The notes beneath the pieces are model-generated. The model was not told the DNA's origin and searched no databases. It was given only the letters and a program-made list of their open reading frames with translations. 64,000 nt of DNA from Pseudaminobacter soli (ex Li et al. 2025) (GTDB lineage Bacteria > Pseudomonadota > Alphaproteobacteria > Rhizobiales > Rhizobiaceae): positions 1 through 64,000 of the forward strand of contig NZ_JARXVF010000013.1 of the NCBI RefSeq assembly GCF_029892515.1, in the 5' to 3' direction. A program made the position numbers and the translations under genes. Of the stretch, positions 28,823 through 37,370 are shown in pieces (the first letter of the stretch is position 1; the number at the start of each line of letters is the position of its first letter).

Positions 28823-31387
28823 GTGCGCCAGCAAACATTTGATCGCGCGAAAGATGAGTTTGACATTCTTAGCGAACTCAGCGTGCGTCTTTCGGAAAGG
28901 ATTCGCGAAGGCTATCGGGCAGCGCGACCAGAAGTGATCCGGGATATTCAGCAAGTCGAACTCGTGAATATCAACGACGGCCTGACAAGGGCATTCGAGG
29001 AAGTAGCGAAGCGCGGATACGGACGTGTCGTGTTCGCGGACGAGTATGATGAAAACGGGGACTACGCTGGCGCTACCTATTATCGGGTTTCGCAAGCGAA
29101 TGCCGGATTTCCGGACAGACCCGTCCGCCTCGTGGCTCGCAATTCCCCAGTTGGAAGCCAAATAGCGTCTTGTGCTGTCGGAGAAGAGATTTCCGTTCGA
29201 GTGCCAAGTGGAGAACGCTCGATCGTCGTTACTGGAATTGTCGACATAACCGGCATGAGCAACCTTCTCCGCGAAAATCCTGACGCCAAGAGACTCCTTT
29301 TTAGGGTCGGTGACGGGCTCGCGGATGAGGAGATTTTCAATCTTCGGTCGTTTGTCCGCTCATTGCCAGGTCCCGCACGCACTCCAGATCCGCAAGAGGT
29401 CGGAGGTGAGCCTGTCGGCGCCAAGGACTCGCCTACTAAAGTCAATGGATCTCTATCGATTATCGGTCATTCAGAAGAAATAGTTCAACCGACGCCTGTG
29501 CCGGAATCCGAGGTGTCGCTTTCAGGCGAAGTATCTGAATATGCTCGAGCCGATCCATTCTGGGATATCCGTCGCAACGCTTTCTTTGGTGATGACGCTG
29601 AGGTCTCGCTCGGTACCCAGTTCTTCACGCAGACAACAGCCAACCAGGAAGCCGGCATCCAAACCGTGAGAGGCCTCCAGATTGTTCATGGCATTGCGGG
29701 CAGCGGCAAGACCTCGGTTGCCCTTGGTCGGCTGAAGTTCTTCGCCAATTTCAGATCACTTGAGCATCTGCCCGAATACGGGTTGCACGAGAGGGATTTT
29801 GCCGACTTTGACGCCAACGGCATGATTGGGTTCGTGCTCAGCCCAAGCCTGGTATCATATCTTAAGCAGACGGCGGAGAGCTTGGACATAGGAGCCATGA
29901 GAATCCAAGATTTCGCCGAATTCCTGAACGTGGAACGCATGCATCGTCGCGTGTTTAACGGTCGTCCGTTCAAAAAATCTTCGGACCCCTGCCACCCGGA
30001 GCAAAAGTCGGTTCGCTGGCTGAAGATTCTAGATATAGTTGCGGCTGGGTGCGTTGCAGACGGCATGAGGGAGATAGCAGCGGCTCCTCTGGCAAAGCCC
30101 GCCGTTCCTGGAGCCGAAAAGATATCGGAGCGACGCTGGGAGCAACTCGTTACAGATACGTGGAGCAAGGGACCTCTCACATCTCGACTGCACAGCTTAA
30201 TCAGAAGCTTGGAGGGAGCGCCGGACCTCGACGTGCGGACATTCGTCTTACGCAAGGTGGCGACCGAGATCGATCGCCGCGTGCGTCTTGGGGAAAATGA
30301 ATCTCGCGGCCTAGAATCGGGCGAGCGGCGAATTGTCCGCGAAGCCATCGAGAACGCGCAACAGCGATTGTTCAGGCTTCTTAATCCGCAAGAACTATAC
30401 GTCCGCATATTTACCGATCCTGCGTACCGTATTCGGATCGAGGAACTTGCTCTGAGCGTGGGCATTCCGTCCAAAGACGTCGTCGAGCCGATAGTCGAAC
30501 GCCTTAATCAGAACCTGGTGACTGATGACGATGTCATCTGCGCGCTTTGCCTGAACGCACTGTCTTGCGATCAATTCGAGCGCGACATCCGAGCTATTCC
30601 ATATCTGCGGACATTTGCAGAGCGAGTTGGTGTCTTCATCGATGAATATCAAGACTTTAGCGAACTGCAGGTGCTCCTGATGGGTTACAAGGCGCTCCCG
30701 AAGTACTGGCTGGTCACCGTTTCTGGAGATGCCAGTCAGCGACTTCATCGCGATGGTCTTGCAGAGGTGCAGCGGGCATTCCCTCAAATTGCAATGCGCC
30801 ATGCATCCGTCCTTCTAGACCGCAACATGCGTCAGACCGGTTCCCTAGCCGGGCTAGCAGCGCGTTTTCGTTTATTAACAGAGGAAGACAGCGGGCGCGT
30901 AGTCGGTGCCTGCAATGCCCCGTTGGATGTGTACGAGGATCCCGCGGAATTCGCCCGGATGGCGATCGACCGCATCGTTGCGCTTCCAGAGACCGCAAGC
31001 GTTGCTGTGATTTGTGCAGACGACCAGGATGTTGATCGGTGGTTCACATTGATGGAGGGCGATCTCGATGCGAATTTCCGAAATCCAATGATCTCAGACC
31101 ATTCAAAGCTGACGATGCGGTTTCACACTCATTTCACAACCCCGGTAGAAGCCAAAGGACTTGAATTCGACGCGGTTGTGATCCCGAACTTATCAGCGTT
31201 CGATTGCGCGGACGCCGTGGGTCGGAATTCGCTTTACGTGGCAGTTAGCCGGCCGCGCCATGCGCTTCTGATGGGTTGCGATTATGAGGCCATCGGTTCA
31301 TCAATGATCGCTGATATGATAGACGAAGAACATCTCATACTTCGAACGCTAGGGCCTGCCCAGGACTCTGTCGTGCGCGTGGCATAG
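28823..31387 (+). CDS. HelD/UvrD-like superfamily 1 helicase
   Basis: An 854-residue protein started at GTG with a good ribosome site. After an N-terminal region of about 230 residues comes WDIRRNAFFGDD and then Walker A, HGIAGSGKT (K296). Walker B is VFIDEYQDFSELQ (D607, E608). SGDASQRLHRDG is the Q/IV region. Near the C-terminus are VEAKGLEFDAVVIPN and VAVSRPRHALLMG, motifs V-VI. This is the UvrD_C_2/HelD-like group. It sits opposite the giant ATPase and upstream of an unknown gene in the same direction, and may work with one of them. It could act on DNA or on RNA polymerase. The sequence does not decide. Confidence 0.85.
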   Translation: MRQQTFDRAKDEFDILSELSVRLSERIREGYRAARPEVIRDIQQVELVNINDGLTRAFEEVAKRGYGRVVFADEYDENGDYAGATYYRVSQANAGFPDRPVRLVARNSPVGSQIASCAVGEEISVRVPSGERSIVVTGIVDITGMSNLLRENPDAKRLLFRVGDGLADEEIFNLRSFVRSLPGPARTPDPQEVGGEPVGAKDSPTKVNGSLSIIGHSEEIVQPTPVPESEVSLSGEVSEYARADPFWDIRRNAFFGDDAEVSLGTQFFTQTTANQEAGIQTVRGLQIVHGIAGSGKTSVALGRLKFFANFRSLEHLPEYGLHERDFADFDANGMIGFVLSPSLVSYLKQTAESLDIGAMRIQDFAEFLNVERMHRRVFNGRPFKKSSDPCHPEQKSVRWLKILDIVAAGCVADGMREIAAAPLAKPAVPGAEKISERRWEQLVTDTWSKGPLTSRLHSLIRSLEGAPDLDVRTFVLRKVATEIDRRVRLGENESRGLESGERRIVREAIENAQQRLFRLLNPQELYVRIFTDPAYRIRIEELALSVGIPSKDVVEPIVERLNQNLVTDDDVICALCLNALSCDQFERDIRAIPYLRTFAERVGVFIDEYQDFSELQVLLMGYKALPKYWLVTVSGDASQRLHRDGLAEVQRAFPQIAMRHASVLLDRNMRQTGSLAGLAARFRLLTEEDSGRVVGACNAPLDVYEDPAEFARMAIDRIVALPETASVAVICADDQDVDRWFTLMEGDLDANFRNPMISDHSKLTMRFHTHFTTPVEAKGLEFDAVVIPNLSAFDCADAVGRNSLYVAVSRPRHALLMGCDYEAIGSSMIADMIDEEHLILRTLGPAQDSVVRVA

Positions 31388-31702
31388 AGCAAGTCGCGGA
31401 CTCTTGCCGGAAGAAACTCAGCTTCCCCAATGGTGACGCCCACAGCCGCCATCCTGGCATGGGGCGATCAGGCTCGTGTCGAGCGGCGCTAGCGGCGACC
31501 GCGTCGAGTACGCGGTCGAGCGCATCGGCCGGCTTCATCTCGGGAGAGGACAATACGCGCTGGCCTTCCGGCCATCCGCGTCCGCCCGGTGGGCACGATG
31601 CGAACGCCGTTGGTCGTCGAGGCAGCATAGGTCGTCGCACCTTCCATCGCTATCGCTGAAATCGATCGCGGCGCACTCGGCCTCTTCCCGCCCGCGCGTC
31701 TC
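31388..31702. other. 315-bp gap with no clear gene
   Basis: Several overlapping frames on both strands have no recognisable product. In the frame of the following gene, translation is open from 31631 (after TAG at 31628), so that gene might start earlier than the GTG at 31703. Confidence 0.35.
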
Positions 31703-32275
31703 GTGGAGGATCTCAGCGTGGCTTCGGCGTCGCACCGCGCCTCTTTCGTGACATACACGCCTAGTGCGTCCGCATTCATCTTTGAACTACAGCCCCCCGG
31801 CCAGGGTTTGCTATTGTCCCCATTAAGCTTTGACGCGGTAGCATCGTCGGTAAAGGTATATTTTGCCTTTGCCACTGGCAAGCCAAACAAGGTAGAAGGC
31901 TTTGCGGAGGGCAAGGGCGGGTTTCGCCCTGTTGCAGGTCAGTTCAACAATTGGGTGGATTTCTACGGCGCCACTTTGATTGCGAGGCAAATCTTCTCTA
32001 TCCATCCACTTCCAGAAGCCTTCTCTCAAGTCGAGTACCAGAGCTGGGGGCAACGTCAGCTGCCCCGGATGATTTCGAAAAAGATTCAGCAAAGCAAGCT
32101 CATCGACTTCACGACGGCAAATTTCGGGTTGAACGACGCCATCGAGAAATTCCAGGAGATCGGTTTGGAACGGATGTTGAAGATCGAGTCTCTGACGACC
32201 TTCGACAGATACGTCATGAAGTTCTTCTACGACGGTATAACGCCTGTTGAGGAAGAAGCGTCATCGGCGGCGTAG
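31703..32275 (+). CDS. Uncharacterised protein between helicase and GHKL gene
   Basis: 190 residues from a GTG. I do not recognise a family. The segment FIFELQPPGQGLLLSPLSFD near the start is followed by a mixed alpha/beta pattern (VKVYFAFATGKPNKVEGF, NNWVDFYGATLIARQIF). The end is acidic and alanine-rich (VEEEASSAA). It is downstream of the helicase and convergent with the GHKL gene 50 bp away. It may be the truncated end of a longer gene, because the upstream frame stays open only to 31631. Confidence 0.45.
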   Translation: MEDLSVASASHRASFVTYTPSASAFIFELQPPGQGLLLSPLSFDAVASSVKVYFAFATGKPNKVEGFAEGKGGFRPVAGQFNNWVDFYGATLIARQIFSIHPLPEAFSQVEYQSWGQRQLPRMISKKIQQSKLIDFTTANFGLNDAIEKFQEIGLERMLKIESLTTFDRYVMKFFYDGITPVEEEASSAA

Positions 32276-32325
32276 CGCCCGACTCACTATCGATTTTTGT
32301 CATGGGCTCGAAAGCCTTGGCGAGC

Positions 32326-34401
32326 CTATTGAGCCGCAGTCGTGATTTCCTCATCGACTTCATCGAGAACGTCTTCGATGGCGTCGCTCGTTCGCTCTGC
32401 TCCAGGATCGACGTTGGTGATACCAAGTTTCTTGAAGAAAATGCTGTTTCGCATTTTCGCATCAGCCAAGAGTTTCGGGTACGAGATGATCTCAACGTAG
32501 GCGTCAGGGTTCGTCAGATAGCCGACCAGTCCCATTCCGTCTGGCGTCTTTTCAAAGCGGTATCCTCCTAGCTCGTCCATCAACGAGTTCGTCAAATCGG
32601 CCACGATGTAGCAATGGAAGGCCGCGTTCTGCAGATGAGGCGACAAGATGCGCCCCTTCGAGTCTTTTAGGGATGTGGAGGTCTTAAACTTCTTTATGTA
32701 GCTGATGACCTGACGAAGTGGGTTTTCATCACCGTCATAATTGTCTCGGGCCGGACGTTTAAATTCCACCAAAACGACCGTGTTTGGCGTCTCCTGCTCC
32801 CGCCAGGCAAAGCAGGTATCGTAGAAGAAGGCGACGTCCGGTCGGTCAAGAGAAGGGTTGTCGGTGTAGCTTTTGAAGGGGCGATCGGATGAAAAGTGAG
32901 CGAAAAACGCCAAACGGTCATCTATGAGCCAAAGGTTATGATCACCGATTTCCATTGCTGCGGAGTCGGTTCTCATTGGAACGATGAGCTTGTGCACGGC
33001 CTCTTCAAGATGGTGCTTCTCGGTCCCTTCCTGATATTCCGAGTATCGATCAAGGATATCAATCACCGCCTTGCGGAGCAGGACGTATTCGGCGAGGACA
33101 CCGCGCTGCTGTTCCTGCACGAATTTCTGGTACTCGCTCACCCGGGCGTCAAGCTCCTTTCGTAGAGCAGATCCAGGCTTGGATGCTTCTTCCAGCTTGT
33201 TGTGCTCTTGATTCATTCGCCGGTAACGGTGGCGGCACATCTCAACGTAGACGGCTTCTCGGGATGTAACGCCAGGCGCGAGCTTCGTGATAAATGCTTC
33301 CATCTCGCCTTTGAGATAGAGAAACTGAGGATACTCGGCGATAACTTGCTCGACCAGGCGGACCTTCTTTTCGCGCTGCTGCGACACGTAGGCACTCAGA
33401 TAGGACATGACGGACGCTTGTAGTGCGCGACGGATTTCGCGGCTCTCGCTGGCGTCGAAACTGAAGCCGGTTCGCTCTTGGTTGACATGCTGGTCCAGAT
33501 GAGAGCCGGACACGCACCCAATATAGACGTCACCGCCGTCCAAAGCCTTTAGCCCGATCTGGTCGTCAATCACCGTTTCCTCGACGGCGCGGTCATTCGC
33601 GGAGAGGAACAGCCAGTTGTAAGCCTTCTTGTTTACGTCAGGTCGAATCGCCTTAGCTGCGCGGATGTGACGGATTGTAAGGTCGAATTTCTCATCGTCA
33701 GAGAGCGTGACAGAAACTGTCTCCTCCGACGTGTTCTGAATAAGCTCCTTGAAGGCCTCTCTTAAATCGATGCTCTCTATGCCGTCTTGCATCACTATGG
33801 ACGGAGCTGCATTGGCGGCGAAGAGTTGCATAAAGTGCCCTATAACGCGTTGGCGCAGCGTCGCCGCCTCCACCGGACACTTCGAACCGTATAGGGTGTC
33901 AAAGACCTGCAGGGAGACGCGGGTACCTGGACCGGTAGGCGAGGGCTTCGCGCCGGGCTTCCAACGAACTTGCTCGTCGTCGCTCAGAACGAAATCAAAT
34001 GAACGAACGGCCGCATTGCCTTGAGCATCTTGATATGTGCTGTCAACGCGGATTTCCTTAAATACCTTCAGCCAGCCAAGGCGGCCTACACCTTTGCCGC
34101 CCCGGTTAAACTTGTGCTGAGAGTCGGGTTTCAGAAACGAGTTGTAGTTGTCATCATTCAAACCGATGCCGTTGTCGGTGACCACAAACCCGACTACCGG
34201 CGAAGCGGTTTCCTTGGGGCCGTGGCGAAGAACTTCAATTACAATCTTGCCTTGCTCGCGAGCGTTAGCTTTGAGGCGGTCATCTATAGCATGCAGGCCG
34301 TTGGAGACTGCTTCGAACAGCGGCATGAGAGCTGATGTCGCAGAGGGCTTCAGTGGCAAGCGCCTCACGCGGCCGATGAGATCGGTATTCAGTGTGGGCA
34401 T
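32326..34401 (-). CDS. GHKL ATPase with C-terminal PD-(D/E)XK-like domain (paralogue 2)
   Basis: A 691-residue protein. The ATPase site has N34 in FEAVSNGLHAID, D76 in VTDNGIGLND, and G104-V-G106 in GGKGVGRLGWLKVF. The C-terminal region has KLIVP, NLWLIDDRLAFF, RPDVAFF (D522) and VVLVEFKRP (E546, K548), then a conserved Gln in RQVISYIKKF. This is a PD-(D/E)XK-type series. The same blocks occur in the protein at 11233-13122, which shows common descent, although this one has a longer ATPase-middle part. It stands alone on the minus strand. A role as an ATP-gated DNA-cutting defence protein is inferred. Confidence 0.8.
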   Translation of the reverse strand: MPTLNTDLIGRVRRLPLKPSATSALMPLFEAVSNGLHAIDDRLKANAREQGKIVIEVLRHGPKETASPVVGFVVTDNGIGLNDDNYNSFLKPDSQHKFNRGGKGVGRLGWLKVFKEIRVDSTYQDAQGNAAVRSFDFVLSDDEQVRWKPGAKPSPTGPGTRVSLQVFDTLYGSKCPVEAATLRQRVIGHFMQLFAANAAPSIVMQDGIESIDLREAFKELIQNTSEETVSVTLSDDEKFDLTIRHIRAAKAIRPDVNKKAYNWLFLSANDRAVEETVIDDQIGLKALDGGDVYIGCVSGSHLDQHVNQERTGFSFDASESREIRRALQASVMSYLSAYVSQQREKKVRLVEQVIAEYPQFLYLKGEMEAFITKLAPGVTSREAVYVEMCRHRYRRMNQEHNKLEEASKPGSALRKELDARVSEYQKFVQEQQRGVLAEYVLLRKAVIDILDRYSEYQEGTEKHHLEEAVHKLIVPMRTDSAAMEIGDHNLWLIDDRLAFFAHFSSDRPFKSYTDNPSLDRPDVAFFYDTCFAWREQETPNTVVLVEFKRPARDNYDGDENPLRQVISYIKKFKTSTSLKDSKGRILSPHLQNAAFHCYIVADLTNSLMDELGGYRFEKTPDGMGLVGYLTNPDAYVEIISYPKLLADAKMRNSIFFKKLGITNVDPGAERTSDAIEDVLDEVDEEITTAAQ

Positions 34402-34646
34402 CTGTGCTCCCGCGTGGCAAACAAAGCCATGATCTGCGATACAGTCGGTGGTAGAATAACACCTTTCCCGCGTCTAGGCGGTTCCCTTAATCGTTCGCAT
34501 GATTCACACTTAAATCGTCATGGAATTCCTGATGCTAGAACGAAATTAAAATTGCTTTGGAATATCCATTCTGCGCGATTGGAACCGTATTGCTAATGTT
34601 GCAGAGCTGATCAATACTCGCCGTATACTTGTCGAGGGGATGCGGC

Positions 34647-35486
34647 ATGCGTAGGTTTCCTCTATCGATTTTTCTCATCATAATCGCACCGATCAGCGCG
34701 TTCGCCTGGGGGCAGGAGGGCCATTCGATCGTTGCCGAGATCGCCCAGCGGAGGCTGTCACCACAGGCTGCCGCGATGGTTTCGACACTGCTGGGCCCGG
34801 GCGTATCGCTGGGGTCCATCGCCAGCTGGGCCGATGATGTGCGCGATGCTAGGCCAACGACGTACAACTGGCACTTCGTGTCCATTCCTATCGGCCGGGC
34901 GACTTATGATCCGATGACTGACTGCAAGCCTGACGCTGCAAAGGGCGACTGCGTGGTGGCCGAGGTTGAAAGGGCACGCAAGGAAATGAACTGCGCGACC
35001 GAGCCAGTTGCGCGTGCGGAGGCCCTTAAATTCCTCGTTCACTTCGTTGGCGATCTTCATCAGCCCTTTCATACCATCTTGGAAGAGATCGGCATGAACA
35101 ACCACTCGGTGACAACGAGGATCGGCGGCGAAACTTGCGGTAAAAGCTGCGCTTTCCATCAATTGAAATCCACCGACGAGAACCTTCATACCGTATGGGA
35201 CAGCAGCCTGATCAAGAAGGAAGTCTACGGGTGGGGCGCATATGTCGATCGCTTGGAGAATGGCTGGCTAAAGACGGCGAACGTGACCGCCGTTCAAGCT
35301 GGTGATACGGCTGCTTGGGCGGTCGAAACTCACGGCGTTGCGATGAAAGTCTATGCCGAGACCCCAGCTGATAACTTCCTCGACGACGCATACTTCGACA
35401 AAGAAATCGGGGTCGTCGATCAGCAGCTCGGCCGCGCAGGGCTTCGGCTCGCGAAACTGCTGAACGATCCAGTTTCCTGCCAGTAA
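34647..35486 (+). CDS. S1/P1-type secreted nuclease
   Basis: 279 residues from the ATG at 34647, with GAGGGGA as ribosome site. The TTG at 34629 in the same frame is less likely. A signal peptide (MRRFPLSIFLIIIAPISAFA) should be cut before W, giving the mature start WGQEGH. In this family that Trp and the His are zinc ligands. The other ligand motifs are visible: SWADDVRD, NWHFVSIP, HFVGDLHQPFH and NLHTVWDSSL. The enzyme therefore looks active as a zinc-dependent single-strand nuclease/3'-nucleotidase outside the cytoplasm. It is followed after 24 bp by the metallopeptidase gene, so they probably form an operon. Confidence 0.88.
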   Translation: MRRFPLSIFLIIIAPISAFAWGQEGHSIVAEIAQRRLSPQAAAMVSTLLGPGVSLGSIASWADDVRDARPTTYNWHFVSIPIGRATYDPMTDCKPDAAKGDCVVAEVERARKEMNCATEPVARAEALKFLVHFVGDLHQPFHTILEEIGMNNHSVTTRIGGETCGKSCAFHQLKSTDENLHTVWDSSLIKKEVYGWGAYVDRLENGWLKTANVTAVQAGDTAAWAVETHGVAMKVYAETPADNFLDDAYFDKEIGVVDQQLGRAGLRLAKLLNDPVSCQ

Positions 35487-35510
35487 AATCGATCAGAGGG
35501 GAGATGGTCG

Positions 35511-37370
35511 ATGGCGAAACGAACCACACCAGGTAAGCTGAGTAGAGAAACAAGAACTCGGCTCTACGCGACCCGGCGAACTCTGCCACTGTCGGTCCAG
35601 AGCGATGTCGGCCTGCGTTTCAACGTGAATGTCTATTTCAAGGACCCGCTCGTCGCCAAGAACAATCCGGGCGCCGATATCGACAAGGACTTCGAAGTTC
35701 CGTGGGAGCCGGGCATCACACATGGTCCAACAAGTGCCAGGTTCGCGGTCGTCGATTACGACTCCAGCACTGGTAAGCTGGAAGAGCCTGCGCAGTGGGA
35801 CGAGGCGTTGAGCGCATACCTTGGCCCCAAAGGCGCAGACTTGAATTCATCCAGGGGGAGAAGTTTGGCTCAGTTCCGTCAGGTCAGTGTCTGGGCAACT
35901 GTGCAGCATACCTTGGACTTCTTCGAGGGCGGGCACGGCCTTGGAAGGCGGATCGAATGGGGCTTTGAAGGCAATCGACTGCTCTTGGTCCCGACAGCCG
36001 GATACGGCGAAAATGCTTATTACGACCGCATGAGCAAATCCCTGCAGTTCTACTGGTTCGTGGCAGATGCTGGCAGGGTGAACACCTGCGAATCCAGCGA
36101 CATCGTGAACCACGAATTCGGACATGCCGTGCTGGACGGTCTGCGGCCGTACTATTTCGAGAGCATCCTCACCGAGACAGGTGCCTTCCATGAGTTCATG
36201 GGTGATCTGACGGCACTGCTGATGGCCTTTAGAAACAACGTTTTTCGCAAGAAGATCGTCGAGCAGAGCAAGGGTGATCTCGCGGACGCAACGCTCTTGG
36301 CTTCTTTGGCTCAGCAGTTCGGGGAGGCTGTAACCGATCAACCCTATCTCCGCACTGCGCTTAATAAGAAGAAGATGTCAGAGGCGGCTAGTGCCAACTC
36401 TCACACCATGTCGCAGGTCCTGACAGGCGCCGTCTTCGACGTAATGATTTCCTTGCTGAATATAAGGAAAGCCCGGGAGCTAGATCGCAAAGAGGCCAAT
36501 CCGGCTTATAAATTGGCGTCGCTCGAACGCTTGTTCTGGTACACCGTCGATCACATGCAGATGTGCGCCATCCAACCACTGGATTTCCTGCCGCCATGTG
36601 ATGTGACCTTTCGCGACTATGCTCTGGCGATCCTCCGAGCTGAAAAGATTACAAACCCGGTCGATCCGGACGGCTTTCGCAAGGCAATCTTCGAAGCATT
36701 CCTCTGCCGGGAGATATTGACAGAGGCGGACCGCAGCCTTCTTGATCCGACGCCCGTCTTTACGCGCCCCGGCCTGGCGGTATTCAACAGCATCGATGAT
36801 ATCTCTGCGTCACGGGGCAGCGCCTATCGCTTCCTCGATGATAACCGGCGTGAGCTATTGATACCCCCGACCGCTGATCTAACGGTCGCTGATATCGCGC
36901 GGGCTCGGAAACTCACGACAGAAGGGCGGCAGCAGTCAGACCAGATCGTCCTACAGTACATTTGGAAGGAAGAGATATCCCTGAATGGTGCCCAGTTTGG
37001 GAAATTCGATGGGGAGCGGACCGCCATGTTGTGCGGCGGGACTATCGTGCTCGACCAGAACGGCAACCTCATCCATTGGGCACGCAAGCCAGGGACGGAG
37101 GTGCTGGGTACCGATGACTTGCGGAAAGCCGAGAGGGCTGATGGCCTCGCCCGTCGGTCCAAGTTCCTTGAGGACCTGGCAAAGCGGATCAAGCTTGGCA
37201 TGATCGGGGACACCCAGTTCAGTCCTCTCGGAGTTCTTGCTCGCGCCATTCCACCTTACGAGGTCAGCCGTCGAGACGGTCTCCTGACCTTCGGCATGTC
37301 TCCGCATTTTAATCTCAACCACGACGATGACCAGGAAGTTGGAGGACGCCAGTGGCAGATCAGCTCCTAA
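35511..37370 (+). CDS. Thermolysin-like zinc metallopeptidase without signal peptide
   Basis: A 619-residue protein. NHEFGHAVLDGL carries H201-E202-xx-H205, and GAFHEFMGDLTALL carries the third ligand-type Glu (E228), as in gluzincins of the M4 clan. No signal peptide or propeptide is evident, which is unusual for this normally secreted group and suggests cytoplasmic action. The C-terminal about 200 residues have no recognised domain. Its end overlaps the MBL gene by 19 bp, so translation is coupled. The target protein is unknown. A role in activating or disposing of a partner protein is speculative. Confidence 0.75.
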   Translation: MAKRTTPGKLSRETRTRLYATRRTLPLSVQSDVGLRFNVNVYFKDPLVAKNNPGADIDKDFEVPWEPGITHGPTSARFAVVDYDSSTGKLEEPAQWDEALSAYLGPKGADLNSSRGRSLAQFRQVSVWATVQHTLDFFEGGHGLGRRIEWGFEGNRLLLVPTAGYGENAYYDRMSKSLQFYWFVADAGRVNTCESSDIVNHEFGHAVLDGLRPYYFESILTETGAFHEFMGDLTALLMAFRNNVFRKKIVEQSKGDLADATLLASLAQQFGEAVTDQPYLRTALNKKKMSEAASANSHTMSQVLTGAVFDVMISLLNIRKARELDRKEANPAYKLASLERLFWYTVDHMQMCAIQPLDFLPPCDVTFRDYALAILRAEKITNPVDPDGFRKAIFEAFLCREILTEADRSLLDPTPVFTRPGLAVFNSIDDISASRGSAYRFLDDNRRELLIPPTADLTVADIARARKLTTEGRQQSDQIVLQYIWKEEISLNGAQFGKFDGERTAMLCGGTIVLDQNGNLIHWARKPGTEVLGTDDLRKAERADGLARRSKFLEDLAKRIKLGMIGDTQFSPLGVLARAIPPYEVSRRDGLLTFGMSPHFNLNHDDDQEVGGRQWQISS

